Source: JAVWGW01 sp036655915 (lineage in GTDB: Bacteria; Actinomycetota; Coriobacteriia; Coriobacteriales; Eggerthellaceae). Taken from it: a stretch of 46,707 nt of DNA. Of this stretch, positions 15,878-23,484 are shown piece after piece (the stretch's first letter is position 1; every line of letters begins with the position of its first letter). The notes below the pieces were generated by a model, which was given only the letters and a program-made list of their open reading frames with translations, did no database searches and had not been told where the DNA came from. Both the position numbers and the translations under genes were made by a program. The stretch covers positions 1 to 46,707 of the forward strand of contig JAVVPE010000005.1 of assembly GCA_036655915.1 (NCBI GenBank), in the 5' to 3' direction.

Positions 15878-17173
15878 CTATTGGATGCAAAAGGCCGCAT
15901 AGAGGGGAATGCTTTTGATGCCGTTTTCATAACCAAAGTTTTTTGTGGAAAGGCGTAGCGCGTATGTGGGCTGGTATTTTTCCCGATAGACACCCAGGCT
16001 TTTTGACCGTACGTTATTCGAGGATTTAACCTCCACGGGAACGGCCGCAGACGCAGCGGTGGCGATAATAAAATCCACCTCCGCTTTTCCTTCGCTTACC
16101 CAGTAGCGTGGCACAATCCCTTTTGCTACCAAAGCCTGGGCCACGTAATTTTCCGTGAGCGCACCCGCATCAATTTTTTTCCAGTCGTCTTGGTTTAACA
16201 ACAGGGCGGCTTTCAATTGCATGCTTGCAGAAAGCAAGCCCGTGTCGGCCATATACACTTTGAAGGCAGCTCTGTTTTCCTGCGCCGAAAGGGGGATATG
16301 TCCCGATGTTACCTGAAAGCATCGCGTAATAAGACCAGCTGCTGAAAGCCAGGTAAGCGCCGTATCGTATTGAGCTGCGCGTCCGCCGCTGCGCACGGTC
16401 TTATATTGGAACTTTTTGTTCTCTTTCGATAGCTGGGCTGCTACGCTGTGCCAAGCTTCCATAATGCGCGCTGTTTCGTAGGGCTGCGCGTATTTTGCCA
16501 TATCAGCTACGTATAAATCGAGAATATTATTTTGCACATCTGCGACTTCTTTGAAATCGCCAGTTTCTGCATAGATACATACGGCTTCCGGCATGCCCCC
16601 CACCAAAACATAGGCACGATAAAGCTCAAGCGCTCGATCGTGTAAGAAATAAGGCGCATCCGTCGCGTAGCAGCTCTTGATGCCATCCACTAAAGAACCC
16701 TGGTCAATCGCTGCTAAAAATTCATCAAATGCCATTGGGTGCAGCGTGAGTGTATCCACCTTGCCCACGGGCATAGAATAGCCCTCACGGTTAACGGCCA
16801 CGCCAAGTAGGCTTCCCGCCGCAACAACGTAGGCCTCTGGCATGTCTTCGTAAAAGTACTTCAGGGAAGCGAGCGCTCGGTTTGATGCCTGCACTTCATC
16901 AAAAACAATAAGCGTATTTGTGGTGTCGATGGGATGCCCGGCCACCTGGGCTAAATTTGCAAGAATAACCTTAGGCGAAAGATCTCCCGAAAAAGCTGCT
17001 CGGGCAGTTGCTTGTTTTTCTAGGTCAAAATACTCAACATGATCAAAGCTGCGTGATCCAAATTCTTTTAGCAAGTACGTTTTGCCCACCTGACGAGCCC
17101 CATAGAGAAGTAAAGGCTTGCGCCGCTTCTTGGTTTTCCAGGCATTGAGCTTGCAAAGCGCGTTTCTGTCCAT
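15878..17173 (-). CDS. AAA_14/DUF4143 family ATPase
   Basis: 431 residues from ATG 17173; the frame is open to 17332 but those 53 codons cover the promoter. The Walker A loop is LLYGARQVGKTYLL (about residues 20-33), Walker B is LIVFDEVQASNRAL, and the C-terminal DUF4143 nuclease-like half includes EVDFIIATAASAAVPVEVKS (E-V-D ... V-E-V-K-S, a PD-(D/E)xK-like pattern). Such single-gene ATPases are abundant and variable in gut bacteria. Their function is unproven; defence or toxin-like roles have been suggested only by analogy. A promoter and a striking inverted repeat lie upstream. It is a solitary gene between a toxin-like locus and an ABC transporter. Confidence 0.82.
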   Translation of the reverse strand: MDRNALCKLNAWKTKKRRKPLLLYGARQVGKTYLLKEFGSRSFDHVEYFDLEKQATARAAFSGDLSPKVILANLAQVAGHPIDTTNTLIVFDEVQASNRALASLKYFYEDMPEAYVVAAGSLLGVAVNREGYSMPVGKVDTLTLHPMAFDEFLAAIDQGSLVDGIKSCYATDAPYFLHDRALELYRAYVLVGGMPEAVCIYAETGDFKEVADVQNNILDLYVADMAKYAQPYETARIMEAWHSVAAQLSKENKKFQYKTVRSGGRAAQYDTALTWLSAAGLITRCFQVTSGHIPLSAQENRAAFKVYMADTGLLSASMQLKAALLLNQDDWKKIDAGALTENYVAQALVAKGIVPRYWVSEGKAEVDFIIATAASAAVPVEVKSSNNVRSKSLGVYREKYQPTYALRLSTKNFGYENGIKSIPLYAAFCIQ

Positions 17174-17201
17174 GGCGGCATCCCCTTCCTTTCGTAAGCT
17201 C

Positions 17202-17230
17202 AGAATAGCTTTATCTTCCGAAAAATGCAA
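17202..17230 (-). promoter_or_regulatory. Promoter of the DUF4143 ATPase gene
   Basis: On the minus strand TTGCAT (17230-17225) and TATTCT (17207-17202) are separated by 17 bp, a good sigma-A spacing, 29 bp before the chosen start ATG. Confidence 0.6.
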
Positions 17231-17249
17231 TCGAATACATTTTTTGGAA

Positions 17250-17279
17250 CCTAAAAGTGTTGTACATGACACTTTTAGG
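17250..17279. promoter_or_regulatory. Long inverted repeat, likely operator
   Basis: CCTAAAAGTGT (17250-17260) and ACACTTTTAGG (17269-17279) are perfect 11-bp arms around TGTACATG. It lies 20 bp upstream of the -35 of the DUF4143 gene, suiting a dimeric regulator, possibly an activator. A weaker stem (CGGTAGGGG / CCTCTACCG) lies at 17292-17312. Confidence 0.65.
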
Positions 17280-17403
17280 AAGCTTGGGCAACGGTAGGGG
17301 TTTCCTCTACCGCAGGTATCTGGCTTTGACAAGCTGCAGGTGTGCCAGCAGCGTGTCCCAAAACCGTTCGCGGGGTTTTTGGAAGGCGGGCGCGCGGCTA
17401 TGG

Positions 17404-17409
17404 TATACT
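17404..17409 (+). promoter_or_regulatory. Putative -10 of the ABC transporter operon
   Basis: TATACT at 17404-17409 with TTGGAA at 17379-17384 (19-bp spacer), about 80 bp before the binding-protein start. Confidence 0.4.
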
Positions 17410-17487
17410 TTCCTAACGCTTTAGCGCAGTAAAGTCATAAAGTGCGGTAGTGTGCTTGTATCGCAAGAGGGAAGGGATAGTTTTACC

Positions 17488-18336
17488 ATGAAGAAAAAGC
17501 TTATGATTCTTGCCAGTGTTGCCTGCATGGTGTGCCTTTCGGCCGTCGTGCTCGCGGGCTGCTCTGGTGGTGCCGCGACCGACAAAAAGGCCGAAGGCGA
17601 AAGCGCGCCCGCGGCGCCCAGCACCACGTTTACGGTCGGTTTCGACCAGGATTTCCCCCCTTATGGTTATGTGGGGAACGATGGCGAATTGACCGGTTTC
17701 GACCTTGACCTGGCCAAAGAGGTATGCGCGCGCAATGGTTGGGAATGCAAGCTTGAACCCATCAACTGGGATACGAAGGATACGCTGATCAACAGCGGTT
17801 CGATCAGCTGCATTTGGAACGGCTTCACCATGGAAGGCCGCGAAAATGATTACACCTTTGCCGGTCCTTATATGGATAACAGCCAGGTTGTCGTGGCAAA
17901 AAAGAGTTCGAACATCAGCGATTTTGCCGGCTTGAAAGACAAGGTTGTGCTGGCGCAGGCCGATTCCGCTGCCCTGCATCTGCTTGAGGCTGGCGGCGAC
18001 CAGGCCGCTTTGGCTGCAACCTTCAAAAAACTCGACACCATCGGCGAATACAACACCGCCTTCATGCAGCTTGAAAGTGGCGCCGTTGATGCGGTGGCGC
18101 TCGATTTGCCCGTGGCCAAGTTTCAGATAAGCGGCAAGGAAGACAAGTACACCATCATCGATGAAAAGCTTTCTTCCGAACACTACGCGGTCGCTTTCAA
18201 GAAGGGCAACACCGAACAGGCTGAAGCCGTGCAGAAAACCTTGCAAGAAATGGTTGCCGACGGCACCGTTAAAAAGATTGCCGAAAAATACGCCGACCAG
18301 GGCATCAGCTACGACATGTGGATTCTCAAAGCTTAA
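17488..18336 (+). CDS. Amino-acid ABC transporter substrate-binding lipoprotein
   Basis: A 282-residue family-3 solute-binding protein (FliY/GlnH type). The signal peptide starts MKKKLMILAS and ends in the lipobox VVLAGC, so Cys24 would be lipidated. A Gly/Ala/Glu linker follows, then TFTVGFDQDFPPYGYVG and LTGFDLDLAKEVCARNG, the usual opening of polar amino-acid binding domains. ATG 17488 fits GGAAGGG upstream; the frame extends to 17452 but without a signal peptide at its start. Ligand is likely a polar amino acid or cystine, not resolved by sequence. A hairpin separates it from the permease. Confidence 0.9.
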   Translation: MKKKLMILASVACMVCLSAVVLAGCSGGAATDKKAEGESAPAAPSTTFTVGFDQDFPPYGYVGNDGELTGFDLDLAKEVCARNGWECKLEPINWDTKDTLINSGSISCIWNGFTMEGRENDYTFAGPYMDNSQVVVAKKSSNISDFAGLKDKVVLAQADSAALHLLEAGGDQAALAATFKKLDTIGEYNTAFMQLESGAVDAVALDLPVAKFQISGKEDKYTIIDEKLSSEHYAVAFKKGNTEQAEAVQKTLQEMVADGTVKKIAEKYADQGISYDMWILKA

Positions 18337-18378
18337 GGTGTGCGGGTTTCACTACTACGCAATAAAGTGGTAAATTAC

Positions 18379-18403
18379 AGGAGCCCTTCATGTGAGGGCT
18401 CCT
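18379..18403 (+). terminator. Attenuator-type hairpin between binding protein and permease
   Basis: AGGAGCCCT (18379-18387) and AGGGCTCCT (18395-18403), loop TCATGTG, followed by TTTGTGTG. A partial terminator here would let the binding protein be made in excess over the membrane parts. Confidence 0.7.
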
Positions 18404-18438
18404 TTGTGTGTATCGTGGAAGAAAGATAGGACACGTTT

Positions 18439-19092
18439 ATGGATATGGCGACGATGATGACGCTGCTGGGCGAAGGGTTTTTGGTTACGCTGCAGATTTT
18501 CTTTTTGACGCTCGTGGGCTCGCTGCCGCTGGGCGTGGTGGTGGCGCTTGCGCGCATGAGCAGCTTTAAGCCGCTGGCCATGATCACGCGTTTCTACATT
18601 TCCGTCATGCGCGGCACCCCGCTGATGCTGCAGATGTTCTTCGTGTTTTTTGCACCGTTTTACCTGTTCCAGATTGAATTGGGCAGCGATTATAAGTTTT
18701 GGGCGTGCGTCATCGCCTTCATTGTCAACTACGCGGCCTACTTCGCCGAAATCTATCGCGGCGGCATCCAGTCCATGCCGCGCGGGCAATATGAAGCGGC
18801 CAGCGTTTTGGGGTATTCCAAGGCGCAGACCTTCATGAAAATCATATTCCCGCAGGTCATCAAACGTATTTTGCCTGCTATGAGCAACGAAATCATCACG
18901 CTGGTGAAAGATACTTCCCTGGCCTTCGCCATCGGCGTTTCCGAAATGTTCACCGTGGCAAAATCGGTCGTGGCGGCACAAAAGGGCATGGCGGCCTTTG
19001 TGGTGGCGGGCGTGTTTTACTACCTGTTTAACCTGTGCGTCGAAATCATTTTGAACCACAGCGAAAAGAAGCTGAACTACTACCATGACTAG
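18439..19092 (+). CDS. Amino-acid ABC transporter permease
   Basis: A 217-residue HisM/GlnP-type inner-membrane protein with about five helices. The permease signature near residue 105 (AEIYRGGIQSMPRGQYEAAS) and the following LGYSKAQTF...IFPQVIKRILPA match the EAA loop that docks on the ATPase. It lies between the binding protein and the ATPase, overlapping the ATPase frame by a few bases if the latter starts early. Family length is 215-230. Confidence 0.92.
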   Translation: MDMATMMTLLGEGFLVTLQIFFLTLVGSLPLGVVVALARMSSFKPLAMITRFYISVMRGTPLMLQMFFVFFAPFYLFQIELGSDYKFWACVIAFIVNYAAYFAEIYRGGIQSMPRGQYEAASVLGYSKAQTFMKIIFPQVIKRILPAMSNEIITLVKDTSLAFAIGVSEMFTVAKSVVAAQKGMAAFVVAGVFYYLFNLCVEIILNHSEKKLNYYHD

Positions 19093-19102
19093 GAGTGTCG
19101 GT

Positions 19103-19879
19103 ATGGATGCACGCGCGCAGGCCATCGTAAGCCTTGATCACATCAAGAAAAGCTTTGGGGAAACCGAAGTCTTGCACGACATCAGCCTACGGGTGGAAAA
19201 AGGCGAGGTCGTGGCCATTATCGGGCCTTCCGGCTCGGGAAAATCGACCTTTTTGCGCTGCGCCACGTTGCTGGAAACCTTTGAGGCGGGGCGCCTGGCC
19301 TATGGGGACGTGGTTGTTGCCGAAAACGATGCGACAGGGCGCGCAATCTACGCCGATCGCGCCACGCAAAAAGCTGCCAAGATGCGCTTTGGACTGGTGT
19401 TTCAAAACTTCAACCTGTTTCCGCATTACACTGTGATGAAAAATATCACCGACGCGCCGATAGGGGTGCAGAAGCGTCCGCGTGAAGAAGTGTTTGCCGA
19501 AGCGCGGCGGCTTTTGGCGAAGCTGGGCTTGGAGGGCAAAGAAGATATGGTGCCCTGCGAACTTTCCGGCGGCCAGCAGCAACGGGTCGCCATTGCGCGT
19601 GCGTTGTGCTTAAACCCTGCTATCCTCTACTTCGACGAACCCACCAGCGCGCTTGACCCGCAGCTGACCATCGAGGTGTTAAGGGTTATCCGCGATTTGG
19701 CGGCCGAGCATATGACCATGGTTATCGTCACTCACGAAATGAATTTCGCGCGCGACGTGGCCGACCGCATTATTTTTATGGAAGGCGGCGTGATTGTGGA
19801 AGAAGGTAGCGCAAACGACCTGATCAATCACCCGCAGCACCAGCGCACGAAGGAGTTTTTGGCAAAGTACGAAGGCTAG
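19103..19879 (+). CDS. Amino-acid ABC transporter ATPase
   Basis: A 258-residue GlnQ/HisP-type ATPase. Walker A is GPSGSGKST, Q-loop VFQNFNLF, signature LSGGQQQRVAIARAL, Walker B ILYFDEPTSALDP and switch His VTHEM. ATG 19103 is preferred because TAGGAG lies 7 nt upstream; an ATG at 19085 overlapping the permease end would add six residues. It powers the importer encoded with the two preceding genes. Confidence 0.93.
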   Translation: MDARAQAIVSLDHIKKSFGETEVLHDISLRVEKGEVVAIIGPSGSGKSTFLRCATLLETFEAGRLAYGDVVVAENDATGRAIYADRATQKAAKMRFGLVFQNFNLFPHYTVMKNITDAPIGVQKRPREEVFAEARRLLAKLGLEGKEDMVPCELSGGQQQRVAIARALCLNPAILYFDEPTSALDPQLTIEVLRVIRDLAAEHMTMVIVTHEMNFARDVADRIIFMEGGVIVEEGSANDLINHPQHQRTKEFLAKYEG

Positions 19880-19902
19880 GTTTGGGCGACGAAGGGGTTG
19901 CG

Positions 19903-20796
19903 ATGGCAGACGTTTCCAGTATTTTTCAAGAGGGCATTTCGATGGTGCGTGGCGCGGTGTCCAATGTGACCGTGGAACAGCAGGGCTTCATAAAGGCCTT
20001 TGTGCGCCTGTGCGCCGATGGGTGGTCGCAGGGCTGGCATGAACGCAACGGCGGCAACCTGACCTATCGTATGACAGCGGCGGAAGTGGCGTCGTGCCAG
20101 TCCTTTTTTCGGGAAGAACCCAGCGCTTGGGAGCCCCTGGGCGTGCAGGCCGAAAACATGTGCGGCGAATTTTTTGTGGTCACTGGTGCCGGGGTTTTCC
20201 TGCGCAATGTGGGCCTTGATCCCGCGAGAGCCCTTGGCATTGTGGAAATAAACGCGCAGGGCAATGCGCGGCGCGTAGTGTGGGGCTTCAAGGAAGGCGG
20301 GCACCCCACCAGCGAATTTGCCAGCCACTTTGTTGCCCATGCGGCGCGGGCACAGGCCACAGGCGGGGCGTGTCGCGTGATCTACCACGCGCACCCCACC
20401 AACCTTATTGCCCTTACGTTCGCGGTGCCGCTTGAGGCGCGCACGCTTTCGCGCATACTGTGGCGGTCGATGCCCGAATGCCTTATGGCGTTTCCTGCCG
20501 GCGTGGGCGTCGTGCCGTTTATGGTTCCCGGCAGCGCTGAATTGGCGCAGGCAACGGGTGCCCTCATGGCAAGCTACGATGCTATTATGTGGGCGCAACA
20601 TGGCCTTTTGTGCGCCGGCCCCGATTTCGACACCACCTTTGGCCTCATGCACACCCTCGAAAAATCCGCCGCAATCCACGCCCAAGCCTGCGCCCTAAAC
20701 GGCGGCCCCCACTTCCCCCAAACCATCACCGACGCCAACCTACGCACCCTAGCCGCCACCTTAAACCTCCCCCTAAACGAAGCGTTTTTGGATTAA
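19903..20796 (+). CDS. rhaD: RhaD-like class II aldolase
   Basis: 297 residues with good correspondence to E. coli rhamnulose-1-phosphate aldolase from memory: GWHERNGGNLTYRM, FFVVTGAGVFLRNVGLDP, the PTSE segment carrying the catalytic Glu position, YHAHPTNLIAL (two zinc His), MVPGSAELAQAT, and AQHGLLCAGPDFDTTFGL (third zinc His). These enzymes split L-rhamnulose 1-phosphate into DHAP and L-lactaldehyde. No other rhamnose genes are present here. ATG 19903 has AAGGGG upstream and lies 23 bp after the ABC ATPase, suggesting co-transcription. The true sugar phosphate could be a different one. Confidence 0.75.
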   Translation: MADVSSIFQEGISMVRGAVSNVTVEQQGFIKAFVRLCADGWSQGWHERNGGNLTYRMTAAEVASCQSFFREEPSAWEPLGVQAENMCGEFFVVTGAGVFLRNVGLDPARALGIVEINAQGNARRVVWGFKEGGHPTSEFASHFVAHAARAQATGGACRVIYHAHPTNLIALTFAVPLEARTLSRILWRSMPECLMAFPAGVGVVPFMVPGSAELAQATGALMASYDAIMWAQHGLLCAGPDFDTTFGLMHTLEKSAAIHAQACALNGGPHFPQTITDANLRTLAATLNLPLNEAFLD

Positions 20797-20856
20797 GGGG
20801 TGCGCCGGTAAAAGCGCGGTCAATTCTGAAGCCCCCTGGGCGATGCTGCAAAAAAA

Positions 20857-20881
20857 GGGACGCCCGATTTTGGGGCGTCCC
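20857..20881 (-). terminator. Terminator of hpf
   Basis: GGGACGCCC (20857-20865) and GGGCGTCCC (20873-20881) pair; on the minus strand seven Ts follow (20856-20850). It lies 38 bp after the hpf stop. Confidence 0.85.
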
Positions 20882-20918
20882 TGGTGTTACGTGTAAGGTG
20901 CGACTTTGCGCTAAGACC

Positions 20919-21488
20919 TTAGTCTTTCTGCTTGAGCAGGCCGTATCCGCCGTCATCGCGGCGATAGAGCACGCGCACTTTGTCGGAATCGCGGTCGGTG
21001 TAGGCGAAGAAATCGTGACCCAAAAGGTCGATCTTCACCAGCGCCTCTTCTTCGGTTAGCGGCTCGAATGAAATTTCCTTCACGCGCAAAATAGCATCAT
21101 CGTCGCCGGAAAGCTCGGTCATCAGTTCATCAAGGCTTGCGCCTGTGGCAGGAATTTCGCGCACGGTTTCGCCGCCGCGTACCTTACGATCAACGACCTT
21201 CGTCTTGTATTTGCGCAGCTGACGCAGCACTTTGGCCGCAGCAACGTCAATTGCGGCGTACATGTCTTCTTCGCTTTCTTCCACGCGAATGATGTGACCC
21301 TTCGTGCGCAGCGTTACTTCGCACACGGCCGGTCGTGGGTTGGCAGGATTTTTTTCAACATAAAGAATGATTTCAGCGTTCAAGGGGCTGATGTCCATAA
21401 CCTTCATGGAATTGCCGATTTTCTCTTCGGCATACTGATGCAAAGCATCGGTGATGGGCATCTTACGTCCGGTGACAGTGATCTCCAT
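20919..21488 (-). CDS. hpf: Long-form ribosome hibernation promoting factor
   Basis: 189 residues, the length of long HPF. The N-terminal RaiA/YfiA fold begins MEITVTGRKMPITDALHQYA and contains EVTLRTKGHIIRV and DMYAAIDVAAAKVLRQLRKY. The C-terminal dimerisation domain (about 130-185) has ISFEPLTEEEALVKIDLLGH and YRRDDGGYGLL. Long HPF binds the 30S decoding region and pairs 70S ribosomes into 100S dimers in stationary phase. AGAGGTGAG precedes the start. It is a single gene with its own terminator. Confidence 0.95.
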   Translation of the reverse strand: MEITVTGRKMPITDALHQYAEEKIGNSMKVMDISPLNAEIILYVEKNPANPRPAVCEVTLRTKGHIIRVEESEEDMYAAIDVAAAKVLRQLRKYKTKVVDRKVRGGETVREIPATGASLDELMTELSGDDDAILRVKEISFEPLTEEEALVKIDLLGHDFFAYTDRDSDKVRVLYRRDDGGYGLLKQKD

Positions 21489-21888
21489 TAGCGCTCACCT
21501 CTTACCTCGTAGGGAATAAAAAAACAGCCTGCGAACAACTTCCTTGCTTGGGCGCTTCTTGCGAATGCGCACCTAAACCCTGAAGTTGACTCCTTCCGCC
21601 AGCCGATAGGCATAGCATAGCGCACTTTGAGCTATTTTGCTCGACATGTGGCAGGGTCGTTGAAAAAAAGGGGGGAAAGCATAGCAAAGCCGGGGGAAGG
21701 TGGCGAAAACTGGTCCGTGGCGCAAGGTGAGCGCGCCTTGCCGGTTACGATAAGGTTCCGGAAAGCGAATCGTGGATGGCGCAGGGGTGCCAAGCGGTTA
21801 GAATAGGGGATTCATAAAAGCTCTTTACTCGTTTTAGCGGGAGAGATATTGGGTGCACAGGTGCCCAAGCAAGCACAAAGGAGGCGTT
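21489..21888. other. Gene-free region between hpf and nhaA
   Basis: 400 bp with no supportable gene. It must hold the divergent promoters: TATGCT on the minus strand near 21615 and TAGAAT at 21799-21804 on the plus strand are possible -10 elements. AAAGGAGG before 21889 is the nhaA ribosome site. I looked for a sodium-type riboswitch and found no convincing fold. Confidence 0.35.
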
Positions 21889-23454
21889 ATGGCAGCGAAC
21901 AATCCGATGCAAGAACCCCTGTTCATTAAAGAGGTTCAAGGGCATCATGCTCGCTACGGAAAGCTTCTTAAGTTCACGCATTCATCCACAAAGGCCGCCG
22001 CAGCCATGCTTGCTGCCGCCATTGTTGCGCTGATTGTGGCAAACAGCGGCTTCTACGAACCGTTCATGGCGTTTTGGGAAACAGAGTTCACCATCGGGTT
22101 CGGTGATTCGCTGTTCACTATGTCGCTCATCCACATTATTAATGATGTGTTTATGGCCATCTTCTTCTTGATGATTGGCCTGGAAATAAAGTATGAAATG
22201 TCGGTGGGCGAACTGACGAATATCCGCCAGGCGCTGCTGCCTGTGTTGGCGGCCTTCGGCGGCGTGCTGGTGCCCATAGCAATCTACCTGGCCTTTAACG
22301 CATCCAACCCCGAAACGGCTCATGGCTGGGGCGTGCCCACGGCAACCGATATCGCCTTTGCTTTGGGCATCATGGCGCTTTTGGGCAACAAGGTGCCCAA
22401 CGGCGTGCGCGTATTTTTATCCACGCTGGCCGTGGCCGACGACATTATCGCCATCCTGATCATCGCGTTTTTCTACGGCCACGCACCCGCCGTGGGGTGG
22501 CTTTTGGCGGCGGGCGTTGTGCTGCTGGTGCTGATAGCCATGAACCGCTCACACATCTATTCGCTGGTTCCTTACCTGTTGGTGGGCGTATTGCTATGGG
22601 TGTGCGTGTTTATGTCGGGCATTCATTCCACCATTGCGGGCGTGCTTTTGGCCTTCACCATCCCGGCGGGTTCGCGCGTGAACCTGAAAAACTTTGCCTC
22701 GTGGTCCGGCACGAAGGTGAAGCAGGCTAACGAATCGTTTATTGCGAATGTGCCCATTTTGGGGCAGGCCGATTACATCGAAAACGTCACGCATTTAAGC
22801 CGCGTTTCCCGCGAGGTTGTGCCGCCCGCCACGCGTCTGGAACGCGCGCTGCATCCCTGGGTCAACTTTGCCGTGTTGCCGCTGTTTGCCCTCACCAATG
22901 CTGGGGTGTGCCTGATTGATGGTTCGCTGGGTAACATTTTCGCCGACCCTGCGCTCTATGGCGTGTTTTTGGGTCTTGTGCTGGGCAAACCTATCGGCAT
23001 TGTGCTGTTCAGCCTGATAACGGTGAAGCTCAAAATTGCGAACCTGCCCGAACATTCGCAGTGGATGCACATCGTGGGCGCCGGCATTTTGGGTGGCGTC
23101 GGTTTCACCATGGCCATTTTCGTGGCGAACCTTGCGTTTACCGATGCGGCCGTTGTCACCACGGCCAAGGTGGGCATCCTTTCGGCCTCGGCGCTGGCGG
23201 GCGTTATCGGCTTCCTCTTTTTGTGGGTGCAGGCGCGCCGCGATACGAAAAACGGCATATCCTACATCACCACTTCCGACGAAACGCTGAGCCGTCAATC
23301 GGCGGGGGAAGAAGCCAAGCGTGCAGGCGCTGAAGTGCTTGAAGCAATTAGCAGCCCCTTGTTAACCCGCGAAATCGAGGCGGCGCAGCAGGAATTTGGC
23401 ATCGCCGAAGTAATGGTTGATCTGGGGGAAGACAAGCGCCGCAGCGATGGATAA
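21889..23454 (+). CDS. nhaA: Na+/H+ antiporter NhaA
   Basis: 521 residues. The NhaA core is clear: FFLMIGLEIKYEMSVGEL, GWGVPTATDIAFALGIMALL, and the paired aspartates in VADDIIAILIIAFFYG that match Asp163/Asp164 of the E. coli antiporter; GVGFTMAIFVANLAF is in the last helices. About twelve membrane helices. The C-terminus has a ~60-residue hydrophilic extension beyond E. coli NhaA (388 residues). It exchanges Na+ for H+ across the cytoplasmic membrane. ATG 21889 follows AAAGGAGG; an upstream in-frame codon at 21853 has no ribosome site. It probably shares a transcript with copA, 30 bp downstream. Confidence 0.93.
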   Translation: MAANNPMQEPLFIKEVQGHHARYGKLLKFTHSSTKAAAAMLAAAIVALIVANSGFYEPFMAFWETEFTIGFGDSLFTMSLIHIINDVFMAIFFLMIGLEIKYEMSVGELTNIRQALLPVLAAFGGVLVPIAIYLAFNASNPETAHGWGVPTATDIAFALGIMALLGNKVPNGVRVFLSTLAVADDIIAILIIAFFYGHAPAVGWLLAAGVVLLVLIAMNRSHIYSLVPYLLVGVLLWVCVFMSGIHSTIAGVLLAFTIPAGSRVNLKNFASWSGTKVKQANESFIANVPILGQADYIENVTHLSRVSREVVPPATRLERALHPWVNFAVLPLFALTNAGVCLIDGSLGNIFADPALYGVFLGLVLGKPIGIVLFSLITVKLKIANLPEHSQWMHIVGAGILGGVGFTMAIFVANLAFTDAAVVTTAKVGILSASALAGVIGFLFLWVQARRDTKNGISYITTSDETLSRQSAGEEAKRAGAEVLEAISSPLLTREIEAAQQEFGIAEVMVDLGEDKRRSDG

Positions 23455-23484
23455 ACACACTGCGACTCCGCAAAAGGAGCAGGC

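Noticed and set aside
21489..21888. Possible sodium-responsive riboswitch before nhaA
   Set aside because: No conserved fold or terminator-like switch could be drawn; the only strong structures nearby belong to hpf.
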